Shown one piece after another: positions 18,061 through 27,152 of a stretch of DNA of 64,000 bases. The position numbers were made by a program, and so were the translations under genes. This DNA comes from Caldicellulosiruptor bescii DSM 6725. Its GTDB lineage: Bacteria > Bacillota > Thermoanaerobacteria > Caldicellulosiruptorales > Caldicellulosiruptoraceae. The notes beneath the pieces were generated by a model. It was not told the DNA's origin, ran no database searches, and saw only the letters and a list, made by a program, of their open reading frames with translations. Location of the stretch: NCBI RefSeq assembly GCF_000022325.1, contig NC_012034.1, positions 124,001 to 188,000 of the forward strand, in the 5' to 3' direction. Position 1 is the first letter of the stretch. The number at the start of each line of letters is the position of its first letter.

Positions 18061-18768
18061 ATGAGAGCAAAATTTATCTTTGAAGTATCTGAAAAACAAG
18101 GACAGGTTCATGAACTTCCTATCTATTACAGAACCATTTTTATGAGTTTTTTAAAAAGAGCACTATCACTTTACAATCAAGAATATTTCAACAGGCTTTA
18201 CTGGTGGGAAGATAAAAAGAATAAATGGCAAAAGCCTTTTGTCTTTGCAGTAAATCTTCCCAATATGAACTTTCAAGATGATACCGTTTCTTTCAAAGGA
18301 GATATTTTGCTTAATCTTTCCACATCTGACTATGAGTTTTTTGTAAACATGTACAATAGCTTACTCAACAATCGTCTCTATCCATACCCTTTAACAGATA
18401 GTTGCAAGATTGCGCTTAAGCGAACGTATTTGGTAAGAGAGCCAGAAAAGTTTGACTCAAAAATGACCTTCAAAACGTTTGCTACAATTTTGATTGAAAA
18501 AAAAGAAGGCAAAAAAAAGGTGCCAGTTTTGCCTTTTGATGAAGGGTTTGAAGAGATTTTCAACGATGTTGTTGACTTTGAGATAAGAAATATTCGTATT
18601 TTGAGAGGACAAAACAAAGGACTGCAAAAAAGGTTTTATCTGAACTATAAGGGATGTAAACGATTGATACAATTTCTAGAGCTTTCGTTGTTTTTATACA
18701 GTCTTATCTGGATTATGGAGCTATTATTTGAAATAAATCAAATTTTCTCGGTCCTCTTCTCCTATTAA
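18061..18768 (+). pseudogene. truncated cas6 copy, 3' end replaced by a CRISPR repeat
   Basis: Residues 1-190 closely follow the intact Cas6 encoded at 18983 (shared blocks include LYWWEDKKNKWQKPF and LSTSDYEFFVN). Homology stops at LRGQNKGLQKR, exactly where a CRISPR repeat begins (18633). The frame then runs through the repeat (FYLNYKGCKR) and AT-rich sequence to a stop at 18768. About 70 C-terminal residues are lost, including the Gly-rich loop GLGFRRGQGFGF, so RNA cleavage is unlikely. Upstream DNA is also duplicated: both copies have GAAATATAATA about 50-60 bases before the start. So a promoter-cas6 unit was duplicated in tandem and the first copy was broken. A dominant or regulatory role of the remaining N-terminal RAMP fold cannot be excluded. 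Confidence 0.85.
18633..18729 (+). CRISPR. isolated CRISPR repeat-spacer-degenerate repeat inside the cas6 copy
   Basis: 18633-18661 matches the 29-base array repeat at 28 of 29 positions (GTTTTATCTG start, GGATGTAAAC end, one G to A in the middle). After 39 bases, GTCTTATCTGGATTATG at 18701-18717 matches 14 of the first 17 repeat positions. The 39-base interval is normal spacer length for this locus. It has the same orientation as the main array nine kilobases away. Confidence 0.75.
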
Positions 18769-18860
18769 GTTTCTTCTTCTCAGTTAGTATTTCAGTAATC
18801 TTTTTATCACGTAATACAACTTTAAAAATTTTTTATTTTGAGCTTGGATAGTTTAGTCAT
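18713..18860 (-). pseudogene. decayed minus-strand reading frame, family unknown
   Basis: On the minus strand an AGGAGG (18875-18870) precedes an ATG at 18860 encoding MTKLSKLKIKNF and then a stop. In another frame the sequence continues as VVLRDKKITEILTEKKK and KLNRRRGPRKFDLFQIIAP to a stop at 18713. This reads like a frameshifted remnant of a small basic protein. I do not recognise it. It occupies the gap between the broken and the intact cas6. Confidence 0.3.
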
Positions 18861-18982
18861 ATTCTTTGTCCTCCTTTAAAAATTTTATTTTGAAAAAGAA
18901 GGATTTATACAGTTAATGTCGAAATATAATAAACAATACAGTTTAACACAAGAATTTGTTAAAAAAGGAGAGATTGTTTGAG

Positions 18983-19768
18983 ATGAGAGCAAAATTTATA
19001 TTTGAAGTACATAATGGGTTTAATGAAACCAAGGAACTCCCAGTTTACTATAGAACCTTATTTATGGCTTTTTTAAAAAAAGCGCTATCATCATACAATG
19101 AGGAATATTTCAAAAGGCTTTATTGGTGGGAGGATAAAAAGAATAAGTGGCAAAAGCCGTTCGTTTATGCGGTAAATTTGCCCAACATGAATTTTTCAGA
19201 CGATAAAGTGCTGTTCAGGGGAGATATAGTTTTAAACCTTTCAACTTCCGATTATGAGTTTTTTGTCAATATCTACAATAGTTTAATCAGCAGCAAACTA
19301 TATCCTCATAAATTGGCTAATAACTGTGGAATCAAGCTCAAGAGGGCATACCTTATAAAAGAACCAGAACAATTTTCTTCAACTATGACTTTCAAAACCT
19401 TTTCACCTGTGCTGATTGAGAAAAAAGAGGGAGATGAGAAAATTCCAGTTTTGCCCTATGATGAAGGATTTGAAGAGGTTTTGAACGAAGTAATTGACTT
19501 TGAAATTAGAAATCTCAGAATTTTGCGAGGGCAAAATAGAGGACTTCATAAAAGAATTAGTTTCAGGCCAATAAATATCAAAAAGATTGTTGTAAAGCAT
19601 AAAATTTCTGAGTTTGTAGAAAACACCGGCAAAGAGATTATGTATCTTACAGGCTTTGGCGGTATATTTGAACTATCAGGACATCCTGATGATTTAAAAG
19701 AGATTTATCAAAATGGTCTTGGATTTAGAAGAGGGCAAGGATTTGGTTTTATTGAAGTGGTGAGGTAA
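18983..19768 (+). CDS. cas6: Cas6 CRISPR RNA endoribonuclease
   Basis: 261 residues from the ATG at 18983, which follows AAGGAGAG; the longer frame from 18956 is unlikely. Two RAMP-type ferredoxin folds, ending in the family Gly-rich loop GLGFRRGQGFGFIEV at about 243-257. A histidine at about residue 18-28 typical of catalysis is not obvious by eye, so I do not name the active residue. It cuts the long CRISPR transcript within each repeat and gives crRNAs for Cascade, and very probably for the type III-D complex too, which has no cas6 of its own here. First intact gene of the I-B operon. Confidence 0.9.
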   Translation: MRAKFIFEVHNGFNETKELPVYYRTLFMAFLKKALSSYNEEYFKRLYWWEDKKNKWQKPFVYAVNLPNMNFSDDKVLFRGDIVLNLSTSDYEFFVNIYNSLISSKLYPHKLANNCGIKLKRAYLIKEPEQFSSTMTFKTFSPVLIEKKEGDEKIPVLPYDEGFEEVLNEVIDFEIRNLRILRGQNRGLHKRISFRPINIKKIVVKHKISEFVENTGKEIMYLTGFGGIFELSGHPDDLKEIYQNGLGFRRGQGFGFIEVVR

Positions 19769-19800
19769 TAATATGAAAAATAAAAGGGGAATAGGAAAAA

Positions 19801-21441
19801 ATGAAGGAGAGGGTTTATTTAGGTGACTGGGCTTATAATGCAGGGATTATAGGCTTTATTGAGATTATGCTGGATGGAGAAGATATAGATTCTCAAAACA
19901 TTATAACTATTGGACTAAATTACATTGAATTTGAAAGAGAAAGTTTGCGAGGGTTTTCCGACAAGTTTTTTAAGAAAGCTTATCAGAGGTATCCAAGGAC
20001 AGATGAGATTATAAATGAAGGAAAGGATTTACTGGAACAACTAAATAACCGAAGTGATATAGATGAACAGCAGAGAGAGAGAATAAGAAAGTTTAAAGAC
20101 AGAGTTAATGGTTTTGCAAAACTGAGCAGGCTTGCGAAAGAATATGGATGCAGTTTGAATAAAAAGTTTAATAAAAATGAAGCAGTAGATTTTGTAAACA
20201 CGATAATAAAAATTTTGGAAGATAGAAAACAGGAGTTTATGGAAAACGATGTAAAGGTTTATTTGAACAGTGTTAGCTCAGTATATGGTGAAGCAAGCTT
20301 TCTAAATAGGCAAATTACAGAAAACCTAAAAGAAAAGTTTTACAACGACTTTGAAAAACCTATAATAGAGAAGGCCAATGAAGAGGACAAGAAGTATCCC
20401 TGTATATTTTGCGGTGAGAGAAAAGCTAAAAAAGGTGCAATGTTTAACACAGGGATTGTGAATTTTCTTGGAGCAAACAAAGATAACAAGAATTTCTTCT
20501 GGAACTTTAAGCCTCAGCTGCCTATATGCGAAATCTGTGAGCTTATGTATTTCTGTATTTTTGCGGCCCTGACTGAATTTAGAGTTGGACAAACCAAAAG
20601 GTTTTACTTTGTAGATAAAAGTACTTCTGTTTTGGAGCTATATCAAGCAAATAAATTGTTTATGGAAATAATGTCAAAAGAAGAAAATTTACTCAAAGAC
20701 AAAGGAATTTTGAACTTCATAAATGATTACTTATTGTTAAAACTGAGGGAAGAAAGCAAGTTTGCCCTAACTAACGTTCTTTTTGTTGAAATAGATCTCT
20801 CTTCAGTTGCTCCAAAGGTTTATGGCTTCAATATATCCAAGCAAAAGGCTGAATTTGTAACCTCCAATTATGAATTTTTTGAAAATGTTGTGGGAACCAA
20901 AATAACTGTGAAAGACAATACCTTGTATCCTTTCCACGAGCTTTTGCAGAGGTTTTTAAATAATACGCTAAGCTTTCAGTTTGTATCATTTTTAGAAAGT
21001 CAGTTTATAAGCTCTAAAAAAGTGAATTCAAAAATTAAAACAAACCTTTCACCCTATAGGCTTCAAATGTTTAACATTATCACATATAAATTTCTAAAAA
21101 GCATAAAAAGAGGTGAAATGTTGATGGATGAAAAAAGTTTGTGGAGGATGTACTTTTTTGGACAGGAGTTAAAGAAAACATTCTTAAAATCAGGTGCAGA
21201 AAACAAGATAACGAGCCTTGCATATCGTTTGATTTCAGCACTTAGAATTGGTGACATAAACACCTTTATGAATTTAGTTATTAGAACTTATATGAACTAT
21301 AACATGGAAGTACCGGCTTTATTTGTTTCGTGTATAAATGATAAAGACAATTTTTGCGCATTAGGATATAGCTTTGTAAACGGGCTTTTGGGAAGTGAAA
21401 GAGATGAAAGATTAGAAAATGAGGAGGATGAGGAGAAATGA
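19801..21441 (+). CDS. cst1: Cas8 large Cascade subunit (Cst1 type, CXXC-CXXC)
   Basis: 546 residues. The two zinc-binding pairs that define the Cst1/Cas8 CXXC-CXXC family are visible: CIFCGERKAKKG near residue 201 and CEICELMYFC near 242. The rest is poorly conserved, as usual for Cas8. It recognises the PAM and holds the complex together. It lies 32 bases after cas6 and overlaps cas7 by 4 bases. With Cst2 and Cas5t downstream this sets the subtype as I-B (formerly Tneap). Confidence 0.88.
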   Translation: MKERVYLGDWAYNAGIIGFIEIMLDGEDIDSQNIITIGLNYIEFERESLRGFSDKFFKKAYQRYPRTDEIINEGKDLLEQLNNRSDIDEQQRERIRKFKDRVNGFAKLSRLAKEYGCSLNKKFNKNEAVDFVNTIIKILEDRKQEFMENDVKVYLNSVSSVYGEASFLNRQITENLKEKFYNDFEKPIIEKANEEDKKYPCIFCGERKAKKGAMFNTGIVNFLGANKDNKNFFWNFKPQLPICEICELMYFCIFAALTEFRVGQTKRFYFVDKSTSVLELYQANKLFMEIMSKEENLLKDKGILNFINDYLLLKLREESKFALTNVLFVEIDLSSVAPKVYGFNISKQKAEFVTSNYEFFENVVGTKITVKDNTLYPFHELLQRFLNNTLSFQFVSFLESQFISSKKVNSKIKTNLSPYRLQMFNIITYKFLKSIKRGEMLMDEKSLWRMYFFGQELKKTFLKSGAENKITSLAYRLISALRIGDINTFMNLVIRTYMNYNMEVPALFVSCINDKDNFCALGYSFVNGLLGSERDERLENEEDEEK

Positions 21442-22367
21442 GTAAAAATGCAGGTATCACGATTACAGTTGTGTTTGAAGCGATGAGCTTGAATTATGGA
21501 GAGAGCGTAGGGAATATCTCTGAACTTAAAAAACTTACAAGAGAAAATAAAGTGTATACTTACATGTCAAGACAGGCATTGAGATATGAAAAACACAAAT
21601 TTATGCTGGAAAATTCAGAGTACAGGGAAGCGCCTGTAACAGGAGATGAGCAGGTTGTGCAGTTTACAAAAGAAGCAACAATCACACAATACCCCGAAAT
21701 AGATTTATTCGGTTATATGAAAACATCTGGGCAGGGGCAGGGTGCACAGACAAGGACGACAGTTGTCAAAATAACACCTGCTGTCTCTTTAGAAGAGTAT
21801 AAAAACGACATAGAATTTGCAACCAATTTAAATTTAGCAAAAAGAGCAAATACCAATCCAAACCCTTATCAGCTTGAACAGCATAAGTCTCTTTACACCT
21901 ATACTATTTCAGTTGATTTGGATAGATTAGGTAGAGACTTTGATGAGAAGGGAAATGTCATTGAAGAGGTGCCTATTGAAGAAAGACTGAAAAGACTTAA
22001 TACCCTCTTTGATGCAATAAAGTTTTTGAGCAGAGAAATCAAGGGAAGAAGAGAGAATTTAAGTCCACTTTTTGTAATAGGCGGACTTTATCCAGTTAAA
22101 AATTCCTTTTTCTTGAACAGAATTAAGATCATAAAAGATGACGTTGGCTATGCAATTGATGCAAGGTTACTTAATAGTACATGCGAGCTGACTCTTCCAA
22201 ATGGTAAGAAGGTTTATGATTATACTTTATTAGGATTGATAGAAGGATTTTTTGTAAATGAAGAACAACTCAAGAAACTTTTGCCGGATTCAAGTGGAAC
22301 AATTGATTACTTCTTTGAAACTTTAAAAGAGAAAGCACAGAAATATTATAAAGAGGGGACAGTTTGA
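21438..22367 (+). CDS. cas7: Cas7 backbone subunit (Cst2/DevR)
   Basis: 309 residues with the Cst2/DevR opening ITITVVFEAMSLNYGES and the block LYTYTISVDLDRLGRDFDE near residue 155. It forms the helical backbone along the crRNA in Cascade. Starts within the cas8 stop (4-base overlap) and ends overlapping the cas5 start, so translation is coupled across all three. Confidence 0.92.
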   Translation: MSKNAGITITVVFEAMSLNYGESVGNISELKKLTRENKVYTYMSRQALRYEKHKFMLENSEYREAPVTGDEQVVQFTKEATITQYPEIDLFGYMKTSGQGQGAQTRTTVVKITPAVSLEEYKNDIEFATNLNLAKRANTNPNPYQLEQHKSLYTYTISVDLDRLGRDFDEKGNVIEEVPIEERLKRLNTLFDAIKFLSREIKGRRENLSPLFVIGGLYPVKNSFFLNRIKIIKDDVGYAIDARLLNSTCELTLPNGKKVYDYTLLGLIEGFFVNEEQLKKLLPDSSGTIDYFFETLKEKAQKYYKEGTV

Positions 22368-23119
22368 AGATGTCTCAAAAACTTCTGAAGATTAAACTTT
22401 ATCAGCCTTTTGCAAACTTCAGAAAACCTTTTTCATATGGAATAGTAGATTCTTACCCTCTGCCTCCGCCTTCCACTGTAAAGGGTTGGCTTCACAATAT
22501 CTTGGGGGCAAAAAATGGAGAATATTACAAAATGGCTGTTTCTATTTGTGGAAAGTTTAATTCCATCGTTTATGACATTCAAAGAATCATAAAATTTGAC
22601 AGATTAAGAAAAGAAGATTCCTCTGCTCCAATTTTAAAAGATGTCTCAGCGAGGGTATTAAATGGCATTATATATGTGACCAACCTTGTTGATGTAGAGC
22701 TATGTATTCATGTAAATGCAGAACAAGAGGTTTTAAAAGGGATTTCTCTTGATATCTTTAATTCTTACTGGGGACTTGGAAGAAAAGAAGACTTGTTGAG
22801 AGTGGATGAAGTGAAGTTCTTTGAACCTCAAGTTGTAGAGTATAGGGAGTATGTAAAGCACAAACTTCCTGACATAGGGATGTATCTAAAGACAAGTACT
22901 GCGGAGAAGTTGAGGGTTGATGGAATTAGGTTCAGATTGAATAATCGTTATATAAAAACCAAAGATGGTCTTAGGATATTTACGGATAAAAAGGATGTAG
23001 TGTATTTTGAAAATCTTCAACATTTAAACCCTATAATGTCTGTTAGTGATAAGCTGTTAGTAGATGATGAAAATATTCTTATTGATTTAATAGGTGATGA
23101 TGAGTATGAAAGCCTATGA
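22364..23119 (+). CDS. cas5: Cas5 subunit (Cas5t)
   Basis: 251 residues from a TTG at 22364, or 249 from the ATG at 22370; GAGGGG at 22353-22358 is better spaced for the TTG. The N-terminus KIKLYQPFANFRKPFSYG with YPLPPPSTVKGWLHNILGA is the classical Cas5 RAMP pattern. It caps the 5' end of the crRNA in Cascade. Overlaps cas7 by 4 bases and the cas3 frame by about 14-26 bases. Confidence 0.92.
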   Translation: MKMSQKLLKIKLYQPFANFRKPFSYGIVDSYPLPPPSTVKGWLHNILGAKNGEYYKMAVSICGKFNSIVYDIQRIIKFDRLRKEDSSAPILKDVSARVLNGIIYVTNLVDVELCIHVNAEQEVLKGISLDIFNSYWGLGRKEDLLRVDEVKFFEPQVVEYREYVKHKLPDIGMYLKTSTAEKLRVDGIRFRLNNRYIKTKDGLRIFTDKKDVVYFENLQHLNPIMSVSDKLLVDDENILIDLIGDDEYESL

Positions 23120-25433
23120 GGATATAGATCTTTACGCAAAGAGATTTAAAACTGAGAAAGGTTATGAATACCAGACAATATACGAACATACAATGACACT
23201 ACTGCAGAATATGGAAAAATTATTCAAAGAGTATAGAGAGGAGATCGAAGAAGGTTTCCAAAAACTTCAGATTGACCTTGAGATGTTTAAATATTTGCTA
23301 AAATTAGCAATAATATATCATGATTTGGGCAAGGCGAATTCAAACTTTCAAAGAAAGATAAGAGACAAGACAAAATCAAATGAGGTACCTCAAGTAAAGT
23401 GCTTGTCTGTGGAGGTACCTCATAACTTTATCTCAATAGCTTTTGTGGCTTTGGAAGATGAGATAGACAAGGGGAATATCAGCCCAGAAGATTTTGAAAA
23501 TTTGCTTTTTGCTATTGCATTTTCGCATGACAGGGGTTTTGATTTCAACTACCAATATTTTGAAAAATACATTTGTGAGGATGTTTCAAAGTATTTAACT
23601 AATAAGACATTACTTCCTTTGTTTAAAGAACTTCCTTCATTTCCTACCAAAGATGAAATAGAGAAGAGTTCAAACTATGTATATAGAACTATTGACTGGT
23701 TGAAAGAGGTCATGCTCAAAAGTTATACCGACCTTTACAATAAAAACACAATTATGAGAATTCTTTTGAAAGGTTTTCTTCATAGACTTGATCATTCAAG
23801 TTCTGCAGGAATTAGTACAGAAGAAGGAAAGATTACAGATTTTTCTCATAAGGTTGAGAGCTACTTGAAAGAAAAGGGGAATTTCGTTGGTTTTAAAGAA
23901 TTTCAGCTAAAAGCTTTAGATTTCTCAAACCAGAATGTTATTTTATTTGCTCCCACAGGCAGTGGTAAGACAGAGTTTGGCTTAAACTGGGCAGGCAGAA
24001 GCAAATTAATTTACACTCTTCCAATTCGTGTTTCAATCAACGCAATGTACGAAAGACTGGCGAAAATTTTTGGTAGTAATAAGGTTGGAATATTGCATTC
24101 TGACAGTATGATTTATCTGCTTGAAAAGTATTCACAATCAGCTGAAGATGTCCAAGAGTTAGAATCCTTATTTGACAATGTAAACCTTGCGAGGAATTTA
24201 AGTTTTCCGATAATTGTAACAACCGGCGACCAGATTTTTACATCTGCTTTAAAATGGCCCGGTTTTGAGAAAATATATTCGTTATTCTTATACTCAAAGA
24301 TTATAATTGATGAGCCACAAAGCTATTCTCCAGAGTCTTTGGCAATTATAATAAAGACCTTAGAAGAAATAGTAAATTTAAATGGACGATTCTGCTTGAT
24401 GAGTGCCACTGTAAATCCTCTTGTACTAAAGTATCTTGGAGATATTTCTGAATATTTACAGGCATATTCAGATGAAGAATTAAAAAAATGCTGGTCGCAT
24501 GTTGTTTCGGTCAAACCACTTTCTATTTTAGATTGTGTAGATGAAATTGTAAATTGTGGGAAGCAACAAAATGTACTTGTAATATGCAACACAGTAAGAA
24601 GGTCACAGGAAGTTTATAAGGCTATAAAAGAAAGCATAGGAAATTCTGATGATGTCCCGGTTGAACTTTTGCATTCAAGATTTTTGGAAGGGCAAAGAAG
24701 GCAAAAAGAACATTTTATTCTTTCAAACCAGAGAAAAAATAGTATTGTAATTTCAACCCAGCTTGTAGAAGCGTCACTTGACATAGATTATGACGTTTTG
24801 TTTACGGAACTGGCTTCTGCAGATTCATTGCTGCAGCGAATGGGGAGAGTATACAGGAAAAGACCATATGAGGGGCAAAAACCAAATGTTATTATCCTAA
24901 CAAAGGAACCAAGCGGAATTGGAAGAGTTTATCAGAAAGAAATTGTTACTAGAACAGAAGAGTTTTTGAAAAGGTTTGACGGAAGAAAAATTACAGAATA
25001 TGACAAAAAAGAGCTAAATGAATATGCCTACGATGTTGAGGTACTTTCAAACACTAATTTCATGAAGAGTTTCAAAAAAGCATATGAACTTTTGAAGTTA
25101 GGATTTAAAGCAGATAGAAAGATTGAAGCTCAAAAGATTTTTAGGGATGTAGTTACAGTTGAAGGTATACCGAGGAAGGTATTCGAGGTAAATGAAGAAA
25201 CAATCAGAGAGTGCCTGAAGAGAATAGGTTCAAAATCTTTAAGCCCTATTGAGAAACTGCAGCTAATTTCAGATGTTCGAAAGTACACAGTTACAGTTCC
25301 GGTGTACTTTTTCGCAAAAGGTGGAGCGAGTGAGTATAGCAAAAAGCTGGGTATATTCATTTTAAATTGTGATTATGACGACGAGTTGGGCTTGTTACCA
25401 CCTAAGGAATCAGAAAAAGATGATATATGGTAA
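23094..25433 (+). CDS. cas3: Cas3 nuclease-helicase
   Basis: Up to 779 residues; four starts lie within 12 bases (GTG 23094, ATG 23097, 23100, 23106) and AGGTGAT favours 23106. HD nuclease domain with H32, YHDLGK near 76, a further His in EVPHNF near 107 and SHDRG near 142. Superfamily 2 helicase with APTGSGKT near 285, IIDEPQSY near 403, MSATVN near 434 and QRMGRVYRKRP near 580. All catalytic motifs are present. It degrades DNA marked by Cascade. Unlike some I-B loci, HD and helicase are one chain. Confidence 0.95.
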   Translation: MMMSMKAYEDIDLYAKRFKTEKGYEYQTIYEHTMTLLQNMEKLFKEYREEIEEGFQKLQIDLEMFKYLLKLAIIYHDLGKANSNFQRKIRDKTKSNEVPQVKCLSVEVPHNFISIAFVALEDEIDKGNISPEDFENLLFAIAFSHDRGFDFNYQYFEKYICEDVSKYLTNKTLLPLFKELPSFPTKDEIEKSSNYVYRTIDWLKEVMLKSYTDLYNKNTIMRILLKGFLHRLDHSSSAGISTEEGKITDFSHKVESYLKEKGNFVGFKEFQLKALDFSNQNVILFAPTGSGKTEFGLNWAGRSKLIYTLPIRVSINAMYERLAKIFGSNKVGILHSDSMIYLLEKYSQSAEDVQELESLFDNVNLARNLSFPIIVTTGDQIFTSALKWPGFEKIYSLFLYSKIIIDEPQSYSPESLAIIIKTLEEIVNLNGRFCLMSATVNPLVLKYLGDISEYLQAYSDEELKKCWSHVVSVKPLSILDCVDEIVNCGKQQNVLVICNTVRRSQEVYKAIKESIGNSDDVPVELLHSRFLEGQRRQKEHFILSNQRKNSIVISTQLVEASLDIDYDVLFTELASADSLLQRMGRVYRKRPYEGQKPNVIILTKEPSGIGRVYQKEIVTRTEEFLKRFDGRKITEYDKKELNEYAYDVEVLSNTNFMKSFKKAYELLKLGFKADRKIEAQKIFRDVVTVEGIPRKVFEVNEETIRECLKRIGSKSLSPIEKLQLISDVRKYTVTVPVYFFAKGGASEYSKKLGIFILNCDYDDELGLLPPKESEKDDIW

Positions 25434-25462
25434 AAACTACAAAAAGAGAGTGAGCTTTCAAA

Positions 25463-25978
25463 ATGTCAGAAGAAATTCAAGAACTGCAAGACCTCAAATT
25501 CCAAGGCATTAAAATCAACTACTTTTATGTTTGCAAAAGAAAACTTTGGCTATTTAGCAAAAACATCACATTTGAAAATCAATCAGACAAAGTATTGCTT
25601 GGCAGGATTTTGCATGAGTATTCTTATCCCAAGGAAAAGACAAAAGAGGTCTTAATAGACAATCTTATAATGATTGACATTCTTTCTGACGGGGCAGTAA
25701 GAGAGGTAAAATACAGCAGCAGAATGAAAGAGGCAGATATAATGCAGGTTATGTATTATCTTTACTATCTAAAACAAAAAGGGATAGAAAAGCAAGGTAT
25801 AATCAACTATCCAAAAGAACGCAGGAAAGAAATCTTACAGCTTACACCTGAATATGAACAAAAAGTAAAACAGGCGCTAAGTGAGATAGAAAAAATAACT
25901 TCTCAAGCAACTCCACCGCCGGCTACAAAGCAAAAAATATGCAAATCTTGTGCGTACCTTGAGTTTTGCTGGGGGTAA
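25463..25978 (+). CDS. cas4: Cas4 exonuclease
   Basis: 171 residues, standard length. Cysteines C24 and the C-terminal cluster C160, C163, C169 (CKSCAYLEFC) form the iron-sulfur site. RecB-type nuclease residues fall in GRILHEYSYP, IDILSDG and REVKYSSRMK, so the E-V-K motif is intact. It trims prespacers and helps choose their PAM and orientation. Sits between cas3 and cas1, overlapping the long cas1 frame. Confidence 0.93.
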   Translation: MSEEIQELQDLKFQGIKINYFYVCKRKLWLFSKNITFENQSDKVLLGRILHEYSYPKEKTKEVLIDNLIMIDILSDGAVREVKYSSRMKEADIMQVMYYLYYLKQKGIEKQGIINYPKERRKEILQLTPEYEQKVKQALSEIEKITSQATPPPATKQKICKSCAYLEFCWG

Positions 25979-25983
25979 AAGCT

Positions 25984-26964
25984 ATGCAAAAAACACTTTA
26001 CATTACCTCAAACGGAAGACTCAGAAGAAAAAACAATACCTTGTACTTTGAGACAGAGACTGAAAAAAGGTCAATTGATATCGAAAACATTGAACAAATT
26101 CACATCTTTGGTGAAGTCGATTTGAATACCAAGACTTTGAATTATATCTCTCAATACGGCATAGTTCTTCACTTTTACAACTATTACGGATTTTATTTGG
26201 GGAGTTTTCTGCCTCGAAAGAAAAACATTTCAGGAGATGTTGTTGTTCGGCAAGCACTTCATTATCTTGATAGGGAAAAGAGAATCTTCTTGGCATACTG
26301 TTTTGTCGAATCAGCGGTTTATCATATGATGAGAAATTTAAGAGAAAGAAAAAAAACAGAGGCTTTTTTGAATGCAATTGAAGATGAATGGGAAAATGGC
26401 AGGTTTAATATTTCAAGCATATCAGAGCTTATGGGGCTTGAGGGAAGAGTGAGGAATATTTACTATTCGTCTTTCAATCAGTTTTTGCCAGAAGACTTTT
26501 ACATGGAAAAGCGTGAAAAAAGACCACCGACAAATCCGATAAATGCTTTGATTTCATTAGGAAATAGCCTAATTTATAGCACAGTTTTAACAGAGATTTA
26601 CCATACTCAGCTTGACCCAAGCATAAGTTTTTTGCATGAACCAAGTGAAAAGAGGTTTTCATTAAGTCTTGATATATCTGAAATTTTCAAACCTCTGATT
26701 GTGGATAGTGTAATTTTCAAGCTTTTGAATAATCATCAGCTTACACTTGAACACTTCGATGAGGATTTGAATTATTGCTACTTGAATCAAGATGGAAAAA
26801 AGATTTTTATCAATGAACTAAAAAACAAGCTTGAGACAACAGTTCGTCACAGACAGCTAAATAGAAATGTTTCCTATAAGGGATTTATAAGACTTGAGTG
26901 TTACAAGCTGATAAAACATTTTATAGGCGATCAGGTTTACTCGCCACTTAAGGCGTGGTGGTAA
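25984..26964 (+). CDS. cas1: Cas1 integrase
   Basis: 326 residues from the ATG at 25984, which follows GGGGGT; a longer in-frame start at 25966 sits inside cas4. Beta-sandwich N-terminus (KTLYITSNGRLRRKNNTLYF), then the helical catalytic domain with Glu in SELMGLEGRVRN, His in ISFLHEPSEKR and Asp in SLSLDISEIFKP, the metal site for spacer integration. Works with Cas2 and Cas4. An unusual gap of about 190 bases separates it from cas2. Confidence 0.95.
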   Translation: MQKTLYITSNGRLRRKNNTLYFETETEKRSIDIENIEQIHIFGEVDLNTKTLNYISQYGIVLHFYNYYGFYLGSFLPRKKNISGDVVVRQALHYLDREKRIFLAYCFVESAVYHMMRNLRERKKTEAFLNAIEDEWENGRFNISSISELMGLEGRVRNIYYSSFNQFLPEDFYMEKREKRPPTNPINALISLGNSLIYSTVLTEIYHTQLDPSISFLHEPSEKRFSLSLDISEIFKPLIVDSVIFKLLNNHQLTLEHFDEDLNYCYLNQDGKKIFINELKNKLETTVRHRQLNRNVSYKGFIRLECYKLIKHFIGDQVYSPLKAWW

Positions 26965-27152
26965 AAGTTGGTTAAGGAATGGTCAGGTAAACCTCTTTGT
27001 CAGTCGTCGAAAGCGTTGAGGAGTGCAGTGCCAATGAAAAGATAGTGCCTATTGGCAGACATTTGTTTCTGTAAGACATCGGTACACACGGACCCAGCAA
27101 ACATATTTTAAACAAATATATTATAAGTTTTTGCCCAAAGGAGTGATTAAAG
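26965..27152 (+). other. structured gap between cas1 and cas2
   Basis: 188 bases with no open frame and a visibly higher GC content than its neighbours. It contains a hairpin, TGCCAAT (27029-27035) with ATTGGCA (27051-27057), and a weaker CAGA/TCTG stem just after. cas1 and cas2 usually touch or overlap, so this is inserted or acquired sequence, or a small RNA. Its last part carries AAAGGAGTG (27137-27145), the ribosome binding site for cas2. Confidence 0.5.
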
